From positions 1-25,774 of IMG/VR virus record IMGVR_UViG_3300028027_000215: a stretch of 25,774 nucleotides of DNA. The stretch is one strand, 5' to 3'. Below, one piece after another: positions 12,054 through 19,158 of this stretch. The notes beneath the pieces are model-generated. The model was given only the letters and a program-made list of their open reading frames with translations. It had not been told where the DNA came from and searched no databases. The translations under genes and the position numbers were made by a program. Position 1 is the first letter of the stretch; each line of letters begins with the position of its first letter. This stretch comes from a virus.

Positions 12054-12300
12054 ATATTTTGTAAAAGCAGCAGTATCAGAGTTCAAAGGCGATGATGGCA
12101 GTATGAAAAAACGCTATCAGACCATTGGAATTGTTATGGAAACCAAGCATGGCATGATGTTAAAGATTGAATCTTTGCCTATGTATGCCATGAAAGAAGG
12201 CTCTATTCTTGCCTACTTGAATGAGCCTGAAGAAAAAGGAGCAGCTCCATCAACAAAGCCAGCAGATTTGGCTAACATTGAAGATGACATTCCATTTTAA
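12043..12300 (+). CDS. Small SSB-like protein with DDIPF tail
   Basis: This 85-residue protein begins with strands (KYFVKAAVSEF, KKRYQTIGIVMETKHGMMLKI) that fit a small OB-like barrel. It ends in an acidic tip EDDIPF, nearly identical to the DDDIPF tail of bacterial SSB, which recruits partner enzymes. A role in binding single-stranded DNA or competing for SSB partners is inferred from the tail and the neighbours. It is shorter than typical SSB (about 170), and no canonical SSB core motif is visible. It overlaps the exonuclease end, with GGAGAG before its ATG. Confidence 0.75.
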   Translation: MAVKYFVKAAVSEFKGDDGSMKKRYQTIGIVMETKHGMMLKIESLPMYAMKEGSILAYLNEPEEKGAAPSTKPADLANIEDDIPF

Positions 12301-12309
12301 GGAGAGATT

Positions 12310-12513
12310 ATGACTGAACATATTTGGACTGCACCAGGCACAGATATAACTGCTAGATGGAGGCTTGCTGGATGGACTCCTCCATCAGAACAACAGGAGT
12401 ATTTAGATAAATGGGCCTACTGGCAAAATCTTCCGTTACGCAGATTAGATGACAAAGCTAAAGAACAATATGAAGCCGTATTGCGTAAGGCCAAAGTAGC
12501 GAGGATCAAATGA
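12310..12513 (+). CDS. Small Trp-rich unknown protein
   Basis: This 67-residue protein has AAGGAGAG before its ATG. The N-terminus is Trp- and Pro-containing (EHIWTAPGTDITARWRLAGW) and the C-terminus is a charged helix (DDKAKEQYEAVLRKAK). No family is recognised. It is coupled to the next gene by ATGA. Confidence 0.7.
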   Translation: MTEHIWTAPGTDITARWRLAGWTPPSEQQEYLDKWAYWQNLPLRRLDDKAKEQYEAVLRKAKVARIK

Positions 12514-12701
12514 TTATTGAAAAAGTTCCATTTGCAGGAGATATGGCAATACCTGAGAATGAGTGCGAAAAGCAATTCTTTGAAACTTTTCCTGATGTCT
12601 TTAATCCAAACGATGTTGCTTTAAGGGTATGGAATCTAGCTTGGACAAAAAGCAGAATCCACACCTTAGAAGAAGTTGAAGCTAAATTAAAAAAACTTTA
12701 A
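12510..12701 (+). CDS. Last gene of the rightward operon, unknown
   Basis: This 63-residue protein has the segment AIPENECEKQFFETFPDVFN, then ALRVWNLAWTKSRIHTLEE, a compact helical pattern. It starts by ATGA overlap with the previous gene and ends at 12701, directly against the stop of the opposing minus-strand ORF at 12702. A terminator hairpin begins nine bases downstream. Function is unknown. Confidence 0.7.
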   Translation: MIIEKVPFAGDMAIPENECEKQFFETFPDVFNPNDVALRVWNLAWTKSRIHTLEEVEAKLKKL

Positions 12702-12839
12702 TTATTTTTTCATGGGATGAGCCTTGTTCATTGGCTCTTTCTCATGTTTTTTTAGTTCTTGTTTTACCTCATAAACTGCATTACGCAACTTAATCATTTG
12801 CATTTCTTCTCTTTTTTGAACTTCTTTTGATTCTTTCAT
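12702..12839 (-). CDS. 45-residue charged ORF at the end of the leftward lysis operon
   Basis: AAAGGG lies a few bases before ATG 12839, and the frame runs 45 codons to a TAA at 12704-12702. The product is a Lys/Glu-rich helix (KESKEVQKREEMQMIKLR, then NAVYEVKQELKKHEKEP) without a membrane segment. It follows the endolysin gene by 11 bases. Its stop abuts the stop of the plus-strand operon with no gap, and the plus-strand terminator lies inside it. Unknown function; a real gene is likely but not certain. Confidence 0.55.
   Translation of the reverse strand: MKESKEVQKREEMQMIKLRNAVYEVKQELKKHEKEPMNKAHPMKK
12711..12753 (+). terminator. Likely intrinsic terminator of the rightward operon
   Basis: GAGCC (12719-12723) and GGCTC (12733-12737) form the core stem. 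Outer, imperfect pairing extends to CATG at 12711-12714 and CATG at 12743-12746, followed by seven T (12747-12753). It begins nine bases after the last rightward stop. The stem is interrupted, so strength is uncertain. Confidence 0.55.
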
Positions 12840-12850
12840 TTTTTACCCTT

Positions 12851-13327
12851 TCAAGATAAAAATAACGCTTTTTCGTCATTTCTGCGAGTTACTAAGCCTT
12901 TTAAGACTTTGCCACCGCCCATAGTGTATTTCAAAAATTCTTCAGAAGCACCTTCAAAATCGCCTCTTAATACTTTTTGCCTAAGTGTTGATCTCTGTAA
13001 TCCACCCAAGCCAAGATTAAAGCTAAAGCTGACAAGAGCATCAAACTGACCCTGAGTGAGCTTAACTGGACAAAATCGCTCAACACCACGCTCAAAACGC
13101 TCCAAATCGCCTCTGAGGATGTTTTCTACTTCTTCCATAGAGAATGTTCTGTCATCTTTGTATTCCAAAGGAACACTATCCCTATCCTCTAGTTTTAATG
13201 CTCCTTGCCTTGGATACAGAACATGACCTACACCGACTGTCCATAATTTAGCTGGGCATTTATACGGCTTTTGTCTTACACCTTCATGGTGTTTAATCAT
13301 TTGAATGGCTTTAGAGCTTACTTTCAC
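12851..13327 (-). CDS. GH24 endolysin (T4-type muramidase)
   Basis: This 158-residue lysozyme should cut the glycan strands of peptidoglycan at lysis. The family's E-8aa-(D/C)-5aa-T catalytic arrangement is present: Glu15 in HHEGVRQKPY, Cys24 in the position of T4 Asp20, and Thr30 in LWTVGVGH. The Cys variant is known in many phage endolysins. Later segments FDALVSFSFNLG and GLVTRRNDEKALF are also typical. There is no signal sequence, so release needs the holin. The start is GTG, overlapping the holin stop as GTGA. Confidence 0.93.
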   Translation of the reverse strand: MKVSSKAIQMIKHHEGVRQKPYKCPAKLWTVGVGHVLYPRQGALKLEDRDSVPLEYKDDRTFSMEEVENILRGDLERFERGVERFCPVKLTQGQFDALVSFSFNLGLGGLQRSTLRQKVLRGDFEGASEEFLKYTMGGGKVLKGLVTRRNDEKALFLS

Positions 13328-13830
13328 TTTTTCTTATCCCAATTTCTTGAGCCAAACCAAAAGCCAATAATTCCACCAAGCATAGCCATTTCATCAGAGG
13401 AGAAAATCAATTCACCAATTACAGATAAATCATCAATTCCATTTATTAGATTAGGAATCTTGAACAACTGATAGCAAAGCCAAAGGTTAATAGCAATTAG
13501 CTCAATAACAAACAAGTAAGTTACTGTTGGTCTTACTGTGCCAACATAGTTCACAACCCAAGTTGATGCTCTTTCCATAACTTTCTTGTCATGGTCTAAG
13601 GCAGCATTTTGCATTTGTGCAGCAGTCTGCATCTCTACCTGGTCTGTGCGTATTTCTTCAACCTTTTGCTGTGCAACAAAGCCTCGCTCCATCATTTGAA
13701 TTTCACGCTCAGTCTGCATTTTAGCTAGTTCTAGCTCATGCGCCTTGTCGGATTTATCTTGAAAAAACCCCAATACGCTTGGCAAACCTGAGATTAATAG
13801 ACCGCCTAGAGTTGAAAATAAAGATAACAT
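13324..13830 (-). CDS. Holin, GTA 3TM type
   Basis: This 168-residue membrane protein has a hydrophobic N-terminus (about 5-23), a long charged, probably coiled-coil middle (24-95), a second membrane segment (about 102-122) and a third near the C-terminus (about 148-160) ending GFWFGSR. This matches the '3TM holin for gene-transfer-agent release' family (PF11351) as I remember it. It directly precedes the endolysin with a GTGA overlap. It should form the inner-membrane lesion that lets the lysozyme out. Confidence 0.83.
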   Translation of the reverse strand: MLSLFSTLGGLLISGLPSVLGFFQDKSDKAHELELAKMQTEREIQMMERGFVAQQKVEEIRTDQVEMQTAAQMQNAALDHDKKVMERASTWVVNYVGTVRPTVTYLFVIELIAINLWLCYQLFKIPNLINGIDDLSVIGELIFSSDEMAMLGGIIGFWFGSRNWDKKK

Positions 13831-14283
13831 TTAGTTCCCCAATCTGTTAGTTGTTGCTCTTTTTAATGTATTCATCTCTGATCGCAAAGATGATGCCGTA
13901 ACTTCTAACTCTACTTTTTGAGCAGACAATCCAGCTCTAAGTTCCTTTTGGACTGACTCTGAAACAACTTTGGCTTCCCTAGAGTTAATCATGGTTTCAG
14001 CAGTTCTTTCCTGTAGCTTCATAACTGTTTCACGCAATTCTGCGTTTTTTTCTTCTAAAGCCTCTACCTTACGCAAAGCCTTTGAAGCAGTTGATGAAAC
14101 ATCATCATAGCTTTCATACATAGCTTTTACTTCATTGAACCTAGTAATTCCTGTATAGCCAGCACCAAATACAATAGGAATACCAGTTAATGCTATGCCA
14201 GCAATCATGGTGTTTTGTTTAGCCCAAGTTACCCACTTTTCTACAAAACCTTGGACTTTATCTAATTTCTCTAAATCGCTCAT
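13831..14283 (-). CDS. Membrane-anchored coiled-coil protein, possible inner spanin
   Basis: This 150-residue protein has one hydrophobic helix near the N-terminus (MIAGIALTGIPIVFGAGYTG, about 26-45) followed by a long coiled coil (VEALEEKNAELRETVMKLQE and on to the end). The topology resembles an Rz-type inner spanin, and it lies in the lysis cassette beside the holin. I see no matching outer-membrane lipoprotein partner, so the spanin call is tentative. It is coupled to the upstream secreted-protein gene by ATGA. Confidence 0.7.
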   Translation of the reverse strand: MSDLEKLDKVQGFVEKWVTWAKQNTMIAGIALTGIPIVFGAGYTGITRFNEVKAMYESYDDVSSTASKALRKVEALEEKNAELRETVMKLQERTAETMINSREAKVVSESVQKELRAGLSAQKVELEVTASSLRSEMNTLKRATTNRLGN

Positions 14284-15227
14284 TGCTCTATCTCCACACC
14301 ATCTTTAATAATTTGATTAAGTTTGTCTGTTTGATTGTAAAAAGATTGCCCATAGACATCTAGAAACAACTGATTGCTTAACAGTATTTCATTTGGCAAC
14401 CCCTGAATTAACTGAGGCTCAGAAAATACATTAGGCTGATTCATCGTTGGTTTCACAATGGTTTCCAATGACAGCACAAGGCCAACCACCGACTTTGTTT
14501 TGCCCTTTGGACTCTCTTGGGGAGTCACCTTTGCATCCGCTTGGGCAGTCAATGATGGAGCAGAGCTTTCCACTTTCAGGGCAGGTAATCCATCCATTTG
14601 AGTTGTCGGAGCATTGGCAACGCTCACCGCTTGAGTCGTAACCGATGTTGTAGCAGTATTTACAGGGTTCAGGGGAGAAACTGGACTTACTGGACTCATC
14701 ACATTTGTAGGATTTGTTACGCTCTTTACGCAAGTGTTTGTCGTTGTTATCCAATCTCCCATAACGGCTTGTGAGTAAGGAGTTGGACAAATTGATGTCC
14801 GAGTCTGAGTGATGCTTCCTGTATATCCTGTCTGACAGCTTAATGTTTGTTGTTGGCTTGTTGTTTGACATGATGGAGGATTTAATACGCAAGTGTTTGA
14901 GTAAAGCACCCAATCTGTTTGGGTAATTGTTCCATCACTACAAGTTCTAGTTTCTTGCCTGTATCTTTTGAAACCTGAATAGTTTGGCGGACAGCTTTCT
15001 GTCTTTTCAATAAAGGTTGAAGTGCAGATAGGAGCAGCTTGAGGGCATCCTTGGAGATTTGGGTAGATTTGACAAGCAAGAGCTTGGCATTGCGCAAGGC
15101 TTGTTCCGCCATCAACAAAAAGAGAGCCGTAAACTGGCATCCCATTACTCCATGAACCAGCGTAACAATTGGCTTTAGCATTACTTGTTACCAGTAGGAA
15201 TAGCAACGAGGCTAGGAACTTTGCCAT
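14280..15227 (-). CDS. Secreted Cys-rich repeat protein in the lysis cassette
   Basis: From ATG 15227 the 315-residue product begins with a clear signal peptide (MAKFLASLLFLLVTSNAKA, cleavage before NCYAG). A longer frame to 15287 would bury that signal and overlap the upstream gene more. The mature protein has two Cys-rich units of similar pattern: SCPPNYSGFKRYRQETRTC...DWVLYSNTC and SCQTGYTGSITQTRTSIC...DWITTTNTC. A Ser/Thr/Pro-rich linker (SPVSPLNPVNTATTS) and a C-terminal region without Cys follow. Similar repeats occur, as I recall, in surface and pilus-associated bacterial proteins. In a phage it could act in the periplasm or at the cell surface; the function is unknown. Confidence 0.75.
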   Translation of the reverse strand: MAKFLASLLFLLVTSNAKANCYAGSWSNGMPVYGSLFVDGGTSLAQCQALACQIYPNLQGCPQAAPICTSTFIEKTESCPPNYSGFKRYRQETRTCSDGTITQTDWVLYSNTCVLNPPSCQTTSQQQTLSCQTGYTGSITQTRTSICPTPYSQAVMGDWITTTNTCVKSVTNPTNVMSPVSPVSPLNPVNTATTSVTTQAVSVANAPTTQMDGLPALKVESSAPSLTAQADAKVTPQESPKGKTKSVVGLVLSLETIVKPTMNQPNVFSEPQLIQGLPNEILLSNQLFLDVYGQSFYNQTDKLNQIIKDGVEIEQ

Positions 15228-15654
15228 ATAGTTTCTCAAACTTCTTTGGTGCTTGTTTAATCCATTCATTGCGAGCTTCATCACCAATTAAGCCATCAAT
15301 AGGGCATGGAGTTCCTGACATCATCATTGCATCCCAAACTCTATCATCAGCACATAAAGTTGATACGGCAGCCACTTTTAAGCCTAAATCATTAAGTGTT
15401 TTGGCTAATTTGATTCTTTCGCAGTTAGCATCCGTATATACAGAACCGCCTGAAACACCAATAACTGTAGAGCTAATAGCTCCACTTACAGGAATACCGC
15501 AAACATCTTGGCTAAAAGCAGACATTGAAGGAGCAATTGCTGAAGGAACTGGCTGGCCCTGATACTTCATAATCATGGTTGAGTCTTGGGCTATTGCTAC
15601 AGCAATACTTACACCTAAAGCCAAACCAACAACAAACCAAGCTATCTGTTTCAT
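15181..15654 (-). CDS. Exported unknown protein
   Basis: This 157-residue protein has a typical signal peptide (MKQIAWFVVGLALGVSIAVAIA, probable cleavage before QDS). The mature part has four Cys (DVCGIP, DANCERI, STLCADD, GTPCPID), suggesting periplasmic disulfides. A C-terminal charged segment follows (NEWIKQAPKKFEKLYGKVP). No lipobox is seen. It starts by ATGA overlap with the XhlA-like gene. I do not recognise the family. Its position suggests a lysis or periplasmic role. Confidence 0.75.
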   Translation of the reverse strand: MKQIAWFVVGLALGVSIAVAIAQDSTMIMKYQGQPVPSAIAPSMSAFSQDVCGIPVSGAISSTVIGVSGGSVYTDANCERIKLAKTLNDLGLKVAAVSTLCADDRVWDAMMMSGTPCPIDGLIGDEARNEWIKQAPKKFEKLYGKVPSLVAIPTGNK

Positions 15655-15884
15655 TTAATCCACCAATGAATAAACCAGCCTCCAATTGTGGAAAGAACAG
15701 AAAGCATACCAATTGCTAACCAACCAGCGCCTTTTTGATGAGCTTGGTTTTCTAGCAACTTTTCAATGTTGCCTTCCATTTTGTCAATTTTCTTTTCTAG
15801 TGCCTCAAACTTTGCTTCATAGTTTTCTACTTTTTGCCAAAGAACACCATATTTCACAGGATCAATTTCAAAAGACATATTCAC
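15651..15884 (-). CDS. XhlA-like coiled-coil/membrane protein
   Basis: This 77-residue protein has an N-terminal coiled coil (VENYEAKFEALEKKIDKMEG, about 20-39) and a single C-terminal membrane helix (LAIGMLSVLSTIGGWFIHW). This is the layout of XhlA-type phage proteins that associate with holins. GTG 15884 has AAAGG six bases upstream; an in-frame ATG two codons later is an alternative. It opens the lysis/exported cassette right after the tail protein. Confidence 0.72.
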   Translation of the reverse strand: MNMSFEIDPVKYGVLWQKVENYEAKFEALEKKIDKMEGNIEKLLENQAHQKGAGWLAIGMLSVLSTIGGWFIHWWIK

Positions 15885-15886
15885 TC

Positions 15887-16636
15887 TTAGCCTTTCATAA
15901 TATAAGCAAGAGCATAGTAAGGAGGCAAATTAGCATTAGTTCCGCTTACACCTGCTGTACCTGTTGTTCCTGAAACTGATACTGTATGGTTATGAGATCC
16001 AGCAGGCTGAGTTAAATGTGTTTGTGAATCACCTGAGGCGAACCAAGCACCATAAGTTGAACCAGTACCTTGAGAACCACCCCAATGTTGATGGTCACCT
16101 ACAGTTGATGTTGTTCCTGAAGCTGTTACAGTATGTGTATGTGATACAACTATAGCATCAGCAGTTCCTCCAGTAGCGTTTACAGCATAAGTAGAACCAG
16201 CTCCAACAATAAAACTATTTCTTAAATCAGGAGTTCCGTTTGTTCCATCGCATAAAAACCAAGTTGCAGGAATAGAACCAGTAGAGCCTGACCAAAGAAT
16301 AATTCCACCGCTAGGAATGGCTGGAGCTGATGCAGGAGCGTTTTGCAGAATTGGATAAATATTATCTAAAGTCTGTATTAAAACTCCATCCGCAGTTTGA
16401 AGAACAAACTTATAAGAAAATCCAGTTAGCAACCAAATTTCTTGTGGAGTTCTTCCTGAAGCATCTAAAACAATAGGGTTTGCATTAGCTACATTTCCGC
16501 CATTATCTGTATAAGAAACTAATGGAGTAGAAGATCCTGCTTGATAGGTATAAAGCAATCCTCCAGCAAGAGGAACTCCATTATTGTCAAAAAATTGCTG
16601 ACCATTGCCGTATGGGGATAAAAGAACTGATGCCAT
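15887..16636 (-). CDS. Tail-tip/fibre protein with collar-like His-rich domain
   Basis: This 249-residue protein has an N-terminal attachment-like region (LLSPYGNGQQFFDNNGVPLA, about 5-24, then QEIWLLTGFSYKFVLQ), similar to head/tail-binding domains of podoviral tail proteins. A tail-collar-like module follows (GGIILWSG, WFLCDGTNGTPDLRNSFIVG). Several His-x-His pairs (SHTHTV, GDHQHW, GSHNHTV) then lead to the end, LPPYYALAYIMKG. His-x-His motifs bind metal ions in phage fibre tips. It is probably the receptor-contacting protein and lies last in the tail module. Confidence 0.85.
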   Translation of the reverse strand: MASVLLSPYGNGQQFFDNNGVPLAGGLLYTYQAGSSTPLVSYTDNGGNVANANPIVLDASGRTPQEIWLLTGFSYKFVLQTADGVLIQTLDNIYPILQNAPASAPAIPSGGIILWSGSTGSIPATWFLCDGTNGTPDLRNSFIVGAGSTYAVNATGGTADAIVVSHTHTVTASGTTSTVGDHQHWGGSQGTGSTYGAWFASGDSQTHLTQPAGSHNHTVSVSGTTGTAGVSGTNANLPPYYALAYIMKG

Positions 16637-16638
16637 AA

Positions 16639-19158
16639 TTATTCCTTACCTATATCTTTAAGTTTAGTTTTGCCTTTTTCAGCGTTTTTTGTCATTTCTT
16701 TTTGAAGCTCAACTGCTTGTTTTTTCTGCGATTTACCAATAGTAAATTGTGCTGCTTTTTCGCCAATCTTTTCGCCAATAGTTGCGCCAAAAGGAATCCG
16801 AGTAGCAGCTCCAGTTTCTCTGCCAATCATAGGGAATTTTTCAGCAAACTTGTTTACTCTTTGACCTTGTAACGCAGCACCTTCGTAAGCATGAACTCCT
16901 GGCATAATATGTCCTGCATAGTTCAATGTATGGAAAGCCTTTTGTTCTTCAGGACTAAATGCGTGTTCAATCTTTTTAGCTCTAGCGTTAAGAATATTGT
17001 TTACTGAGTTTTGATTCCAAACTCCTGCTTTACCAGCTCCAGCTTGGTAAATTTCTCTAGCCAATGCTCCACGCATCTCAGCTTTTGCAGCTTCAGCATA
17101 TTGCATTAATTCAGGAGTAAGCTCTAAATCAAAGCCAACCCCACGAACTCTGCCTTTTGAGATTTCATCATAGGTATCGTAAATATGCTTCCATTGATCT
17201 GCTGGCATTTGATTGAGTTTCTTAGGGATAGCCTGAAAATCAGTAGCAGTTTGAACTCCATTAGAGTCCACTTCGCCAAATAGCTTATCCATGCCTTTAG
17301 ATTCAAATATTTTTTGCTCTGCTTGATGAACACTTCTAGCTCTTTTATATAAATCTTCACCGCCAGCTTTAGCAATATCTTCATCAATGGCTTTAACAAT
17401 ACGGCCAATTTCACGCTTGTTTTGTGGAGTCCATTGAGCATTTACAGATTTACGCAATTCTTCTAGCCCTGCAATACTGCCAGGCTTAGTTCCTTCAAAT
17501 CCTTGAGTTTTATGCAACTCTAATAATTCACCAAGACCTTCTGTAAAGTCTTTAATTCCTTTGAGTTTTAGCTCAGATTTAAACTTTGTTGAATTTAATA
17601 GGTTTTCTAAAGTAGTTGATGGAACTGGATTATCTCCAACCTTAACTCTAGCATCTTGATAAAGTTTATCTTTTGCATTTTTGAAGAATCCTGTTAATCC
17701 TTCAGAGCTTGCAATAGCATCATTCATAAGCTGACCACGCTCATAATCTGATGGCAAATTCCTACTTGCACCAGTATTTTCAATTCTTTGTTCAGCGTAT
17801 TTTGTCAAAGCATTTTGCTCATCAGCAATTTGCTTCTTCAACAACTCGCTCTTAGGAGTTGGATTAGCTGATCTAGCCTCTGTGTATTCTTGGCGCAAGA
17901 TGTTTTCGTTGCCAGTAATAACACCGCTTCGGACTTGACCAGTATTGCCAAGAACTTCGTTAGCAATATCAGCTCTCATTGCTTGCTCAGTTGGAGCAAC
18001 ATCTTCTTTAATCTTGCTTAGTTTGACAGTTGGATATTGACCCCTAGCAGTTTCTTCGCCAGTAATCTTTCCAGCAAAAGGATTAATCTCAACTTTAGCT
18101 GCTCCTACTCCAGTTAATGTTGATTGTGCGCCAGCAGTAGGAGCAACTGGAGCTTCTTCAAACTTAGGAAAGCTCTTTTCAAACTGTGCTTTTAATTTAG
18201 GCAATCTTTCAGCAACTTTAGGAACTTTAGCTCCAACAGCAGTTGAAAGAGTGCCAATCATGTTTTCCACATCTTCTTTAGGGATACCAGTTTTCTTGGA
18301 AATAGATTCAGCGCTTTCGCCAATATATTGTCCAATTGCATCCATTGCTCTGCGACTAGCTTCAGTTTTATAAGCAGTTGATTCTGTTATGCCAAATGCT
18401 TTACCAAATGGCTGTGATATAGGCTCAGATAGATTTTTTGCAATCTCAGTAGCTTTTTCAGGAGATTGACCAAATGCTCTAGCAACAGGATAAGCAACAG
18501 AGCTAACAACACCTGGCACAACTCCAACAACTGTGTCCGCCAAAGATGCAAAAGGAGCTACAGCTTCTTTAGCTGTGTCTTTATCCTTCTTGCTAAACAT
18601 TTCATGAAACTTTTGATTTTTGTCTAACTTTGGAATTGTATTTTTCTTTACTTCTGTTGGCTTACCGCCTTCTGTAGTTGTTTCTTGAGCTTGACCGCCC
18701 ATCAAAAAACTACCAAATGGGTCAGAAGATTCTTGGGTTGTTGCAGTTTGTTTAACACCACCAACCACTTTGTTTATATATGCAGTAGGATTTTTTGTAA
18801 TGTGACCGCCATAAGCAGCCAATGCCTTGTCCAAACTACCTGTTTTTTCAACTAAAGTAGTCAAATAATGGCGAGCTGCATCCCTAGCTTGCGTTGGATT
18901 AAATGGGTTAAATTCATATCCTTGTTCATGCAACATTTTTACTGTTGAAGGAATAAATTGATAATCGCCCATCGCCCCTGATTCTTTGTTCAGAGCAAAC
19001 TTTTGTTTACCGCTTTCCGTTCTTTTTAAGCTATCCAATAGCTCATCAGTAATGAGCGCAGAACCTTTTGAAGTTGAAGGCTTTGCTAAAGGATTTGCTT
19101 GAGGAGGAGGAGCAGATTTTGTCTGTCCACCCATTAAGAATTGGCTAAAGTCATCCAT
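16639..19158 (-). CDS. Large ejection protein with N-terminal lytic transglycosylase domain
   Basis: This 839-residue protein sits in the P22 gp16 position. Near its start is a lysozyme-like domain: RTESG (catalytic Glu about 48), GAMGDYQFIPST (63-72 region, the GLMQ-type motif), ARHYLTTLV and ALAAYGGH. It should locally open peptidoglycan as the protein is ejected into the host. The rest is long, hydrophilic and helical, with a Gly/Ala/Val-rich, possibly membrane-active stretch (SLADTVVGVVPGVVSSVAYP, about 202-221). The motif FLMGGQ appears twice, on either side of the enzyme domain. TAATG coupling links it to the upstream gene. Confidence 0.85.
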   Translation of the reverse strand: MDDFSQFLMGGQTKSAPPPQANPLAKPSTSKGSALITDELLDSLKRTESGKQKFALNKESGAMGDYQFIPSTVKMLHEQGYEFNPFNPTQARDAARHYLTTLVEKTGSLDKALAAYGGHITKNPTAYINKVVGGVKQTATTQESSDPFGSFLMGGQAQETTTEGGKPTEVKKNTIPKLDKNQKFHEMFSKKDKDTAKEAVAPFASLADTVVGVVPGVVSSVAYPVARAFGQSPEKATEIAKNLSEPISQPFGKAFGITESTAYKTEASRRAMDAIGQYIGESAESISKKTGIPKEDVENMIGTLSTAVGAKVPKVAERLPKLKAQFEKSFPKFEEAPVAPTAGAQSTLTGVGAAKVEINPFAGKITGEETARGQYPTVKLSKIKEDVAPTEQAMRADIANEVLGNTGQVRSGVITGNENILRQEYTEARSANPTPKSELLKKQIADEQNALTKYAEQRIENTGASRNLPSDYERGQLMNDAIASSEGLTGFFKNAKDKLYQDARVKVGDNPVPSTTLENLLNSTKFKSELKLKGIKDFTEGLGELLELHKTQGFEGTKPGSIAGLEELRKSVNAQWTPQNKREIGRIVKAIDEDIAKAGGEDLYKRARSVHQAEQKIFESKGMDKLFGEVDSNGVQTATDFQAIPKKLNQMPADQWKHIYDTYDEISKGRVRGVGFDLELTPELMQYAEAAKAEMRGALAREIYQAGAGKAGVWNQNSVNNILNARAKKIEHAFSPEEQKAFHTLNYAGHIMPGVHAYEGAALQGQRVNKFAEKFPMIGRETGAATRIPFGATIGEKIGEKAAQFTIGKSQKKQAVELQKEMTKNAEKGKTKLKDIGKE

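Noticed and set aside
4661-12850. CRISPR arrays or insertion sequences
   Set aside because: No regularly spaced repeats, transposase motifs or terminal inverted repeats were seen in the accessory regions.
14431-14913. A 160-codon open frame on the same strand inside the secreted-protein gene, rich in Cys, which could be a nested outer spanin
   Set aside because: It starts with TTG, lacks a signal peptide or lipobox, and lies where the host gene's Ser/Thr/Cys composition favours an open second frame.
15185-15562. Plus-strand open frame opposite the exported-protein gene
   Set aside because: It is antisense to a well-supported gene with a signal peptide and has no ribosome site or recognisable motif.
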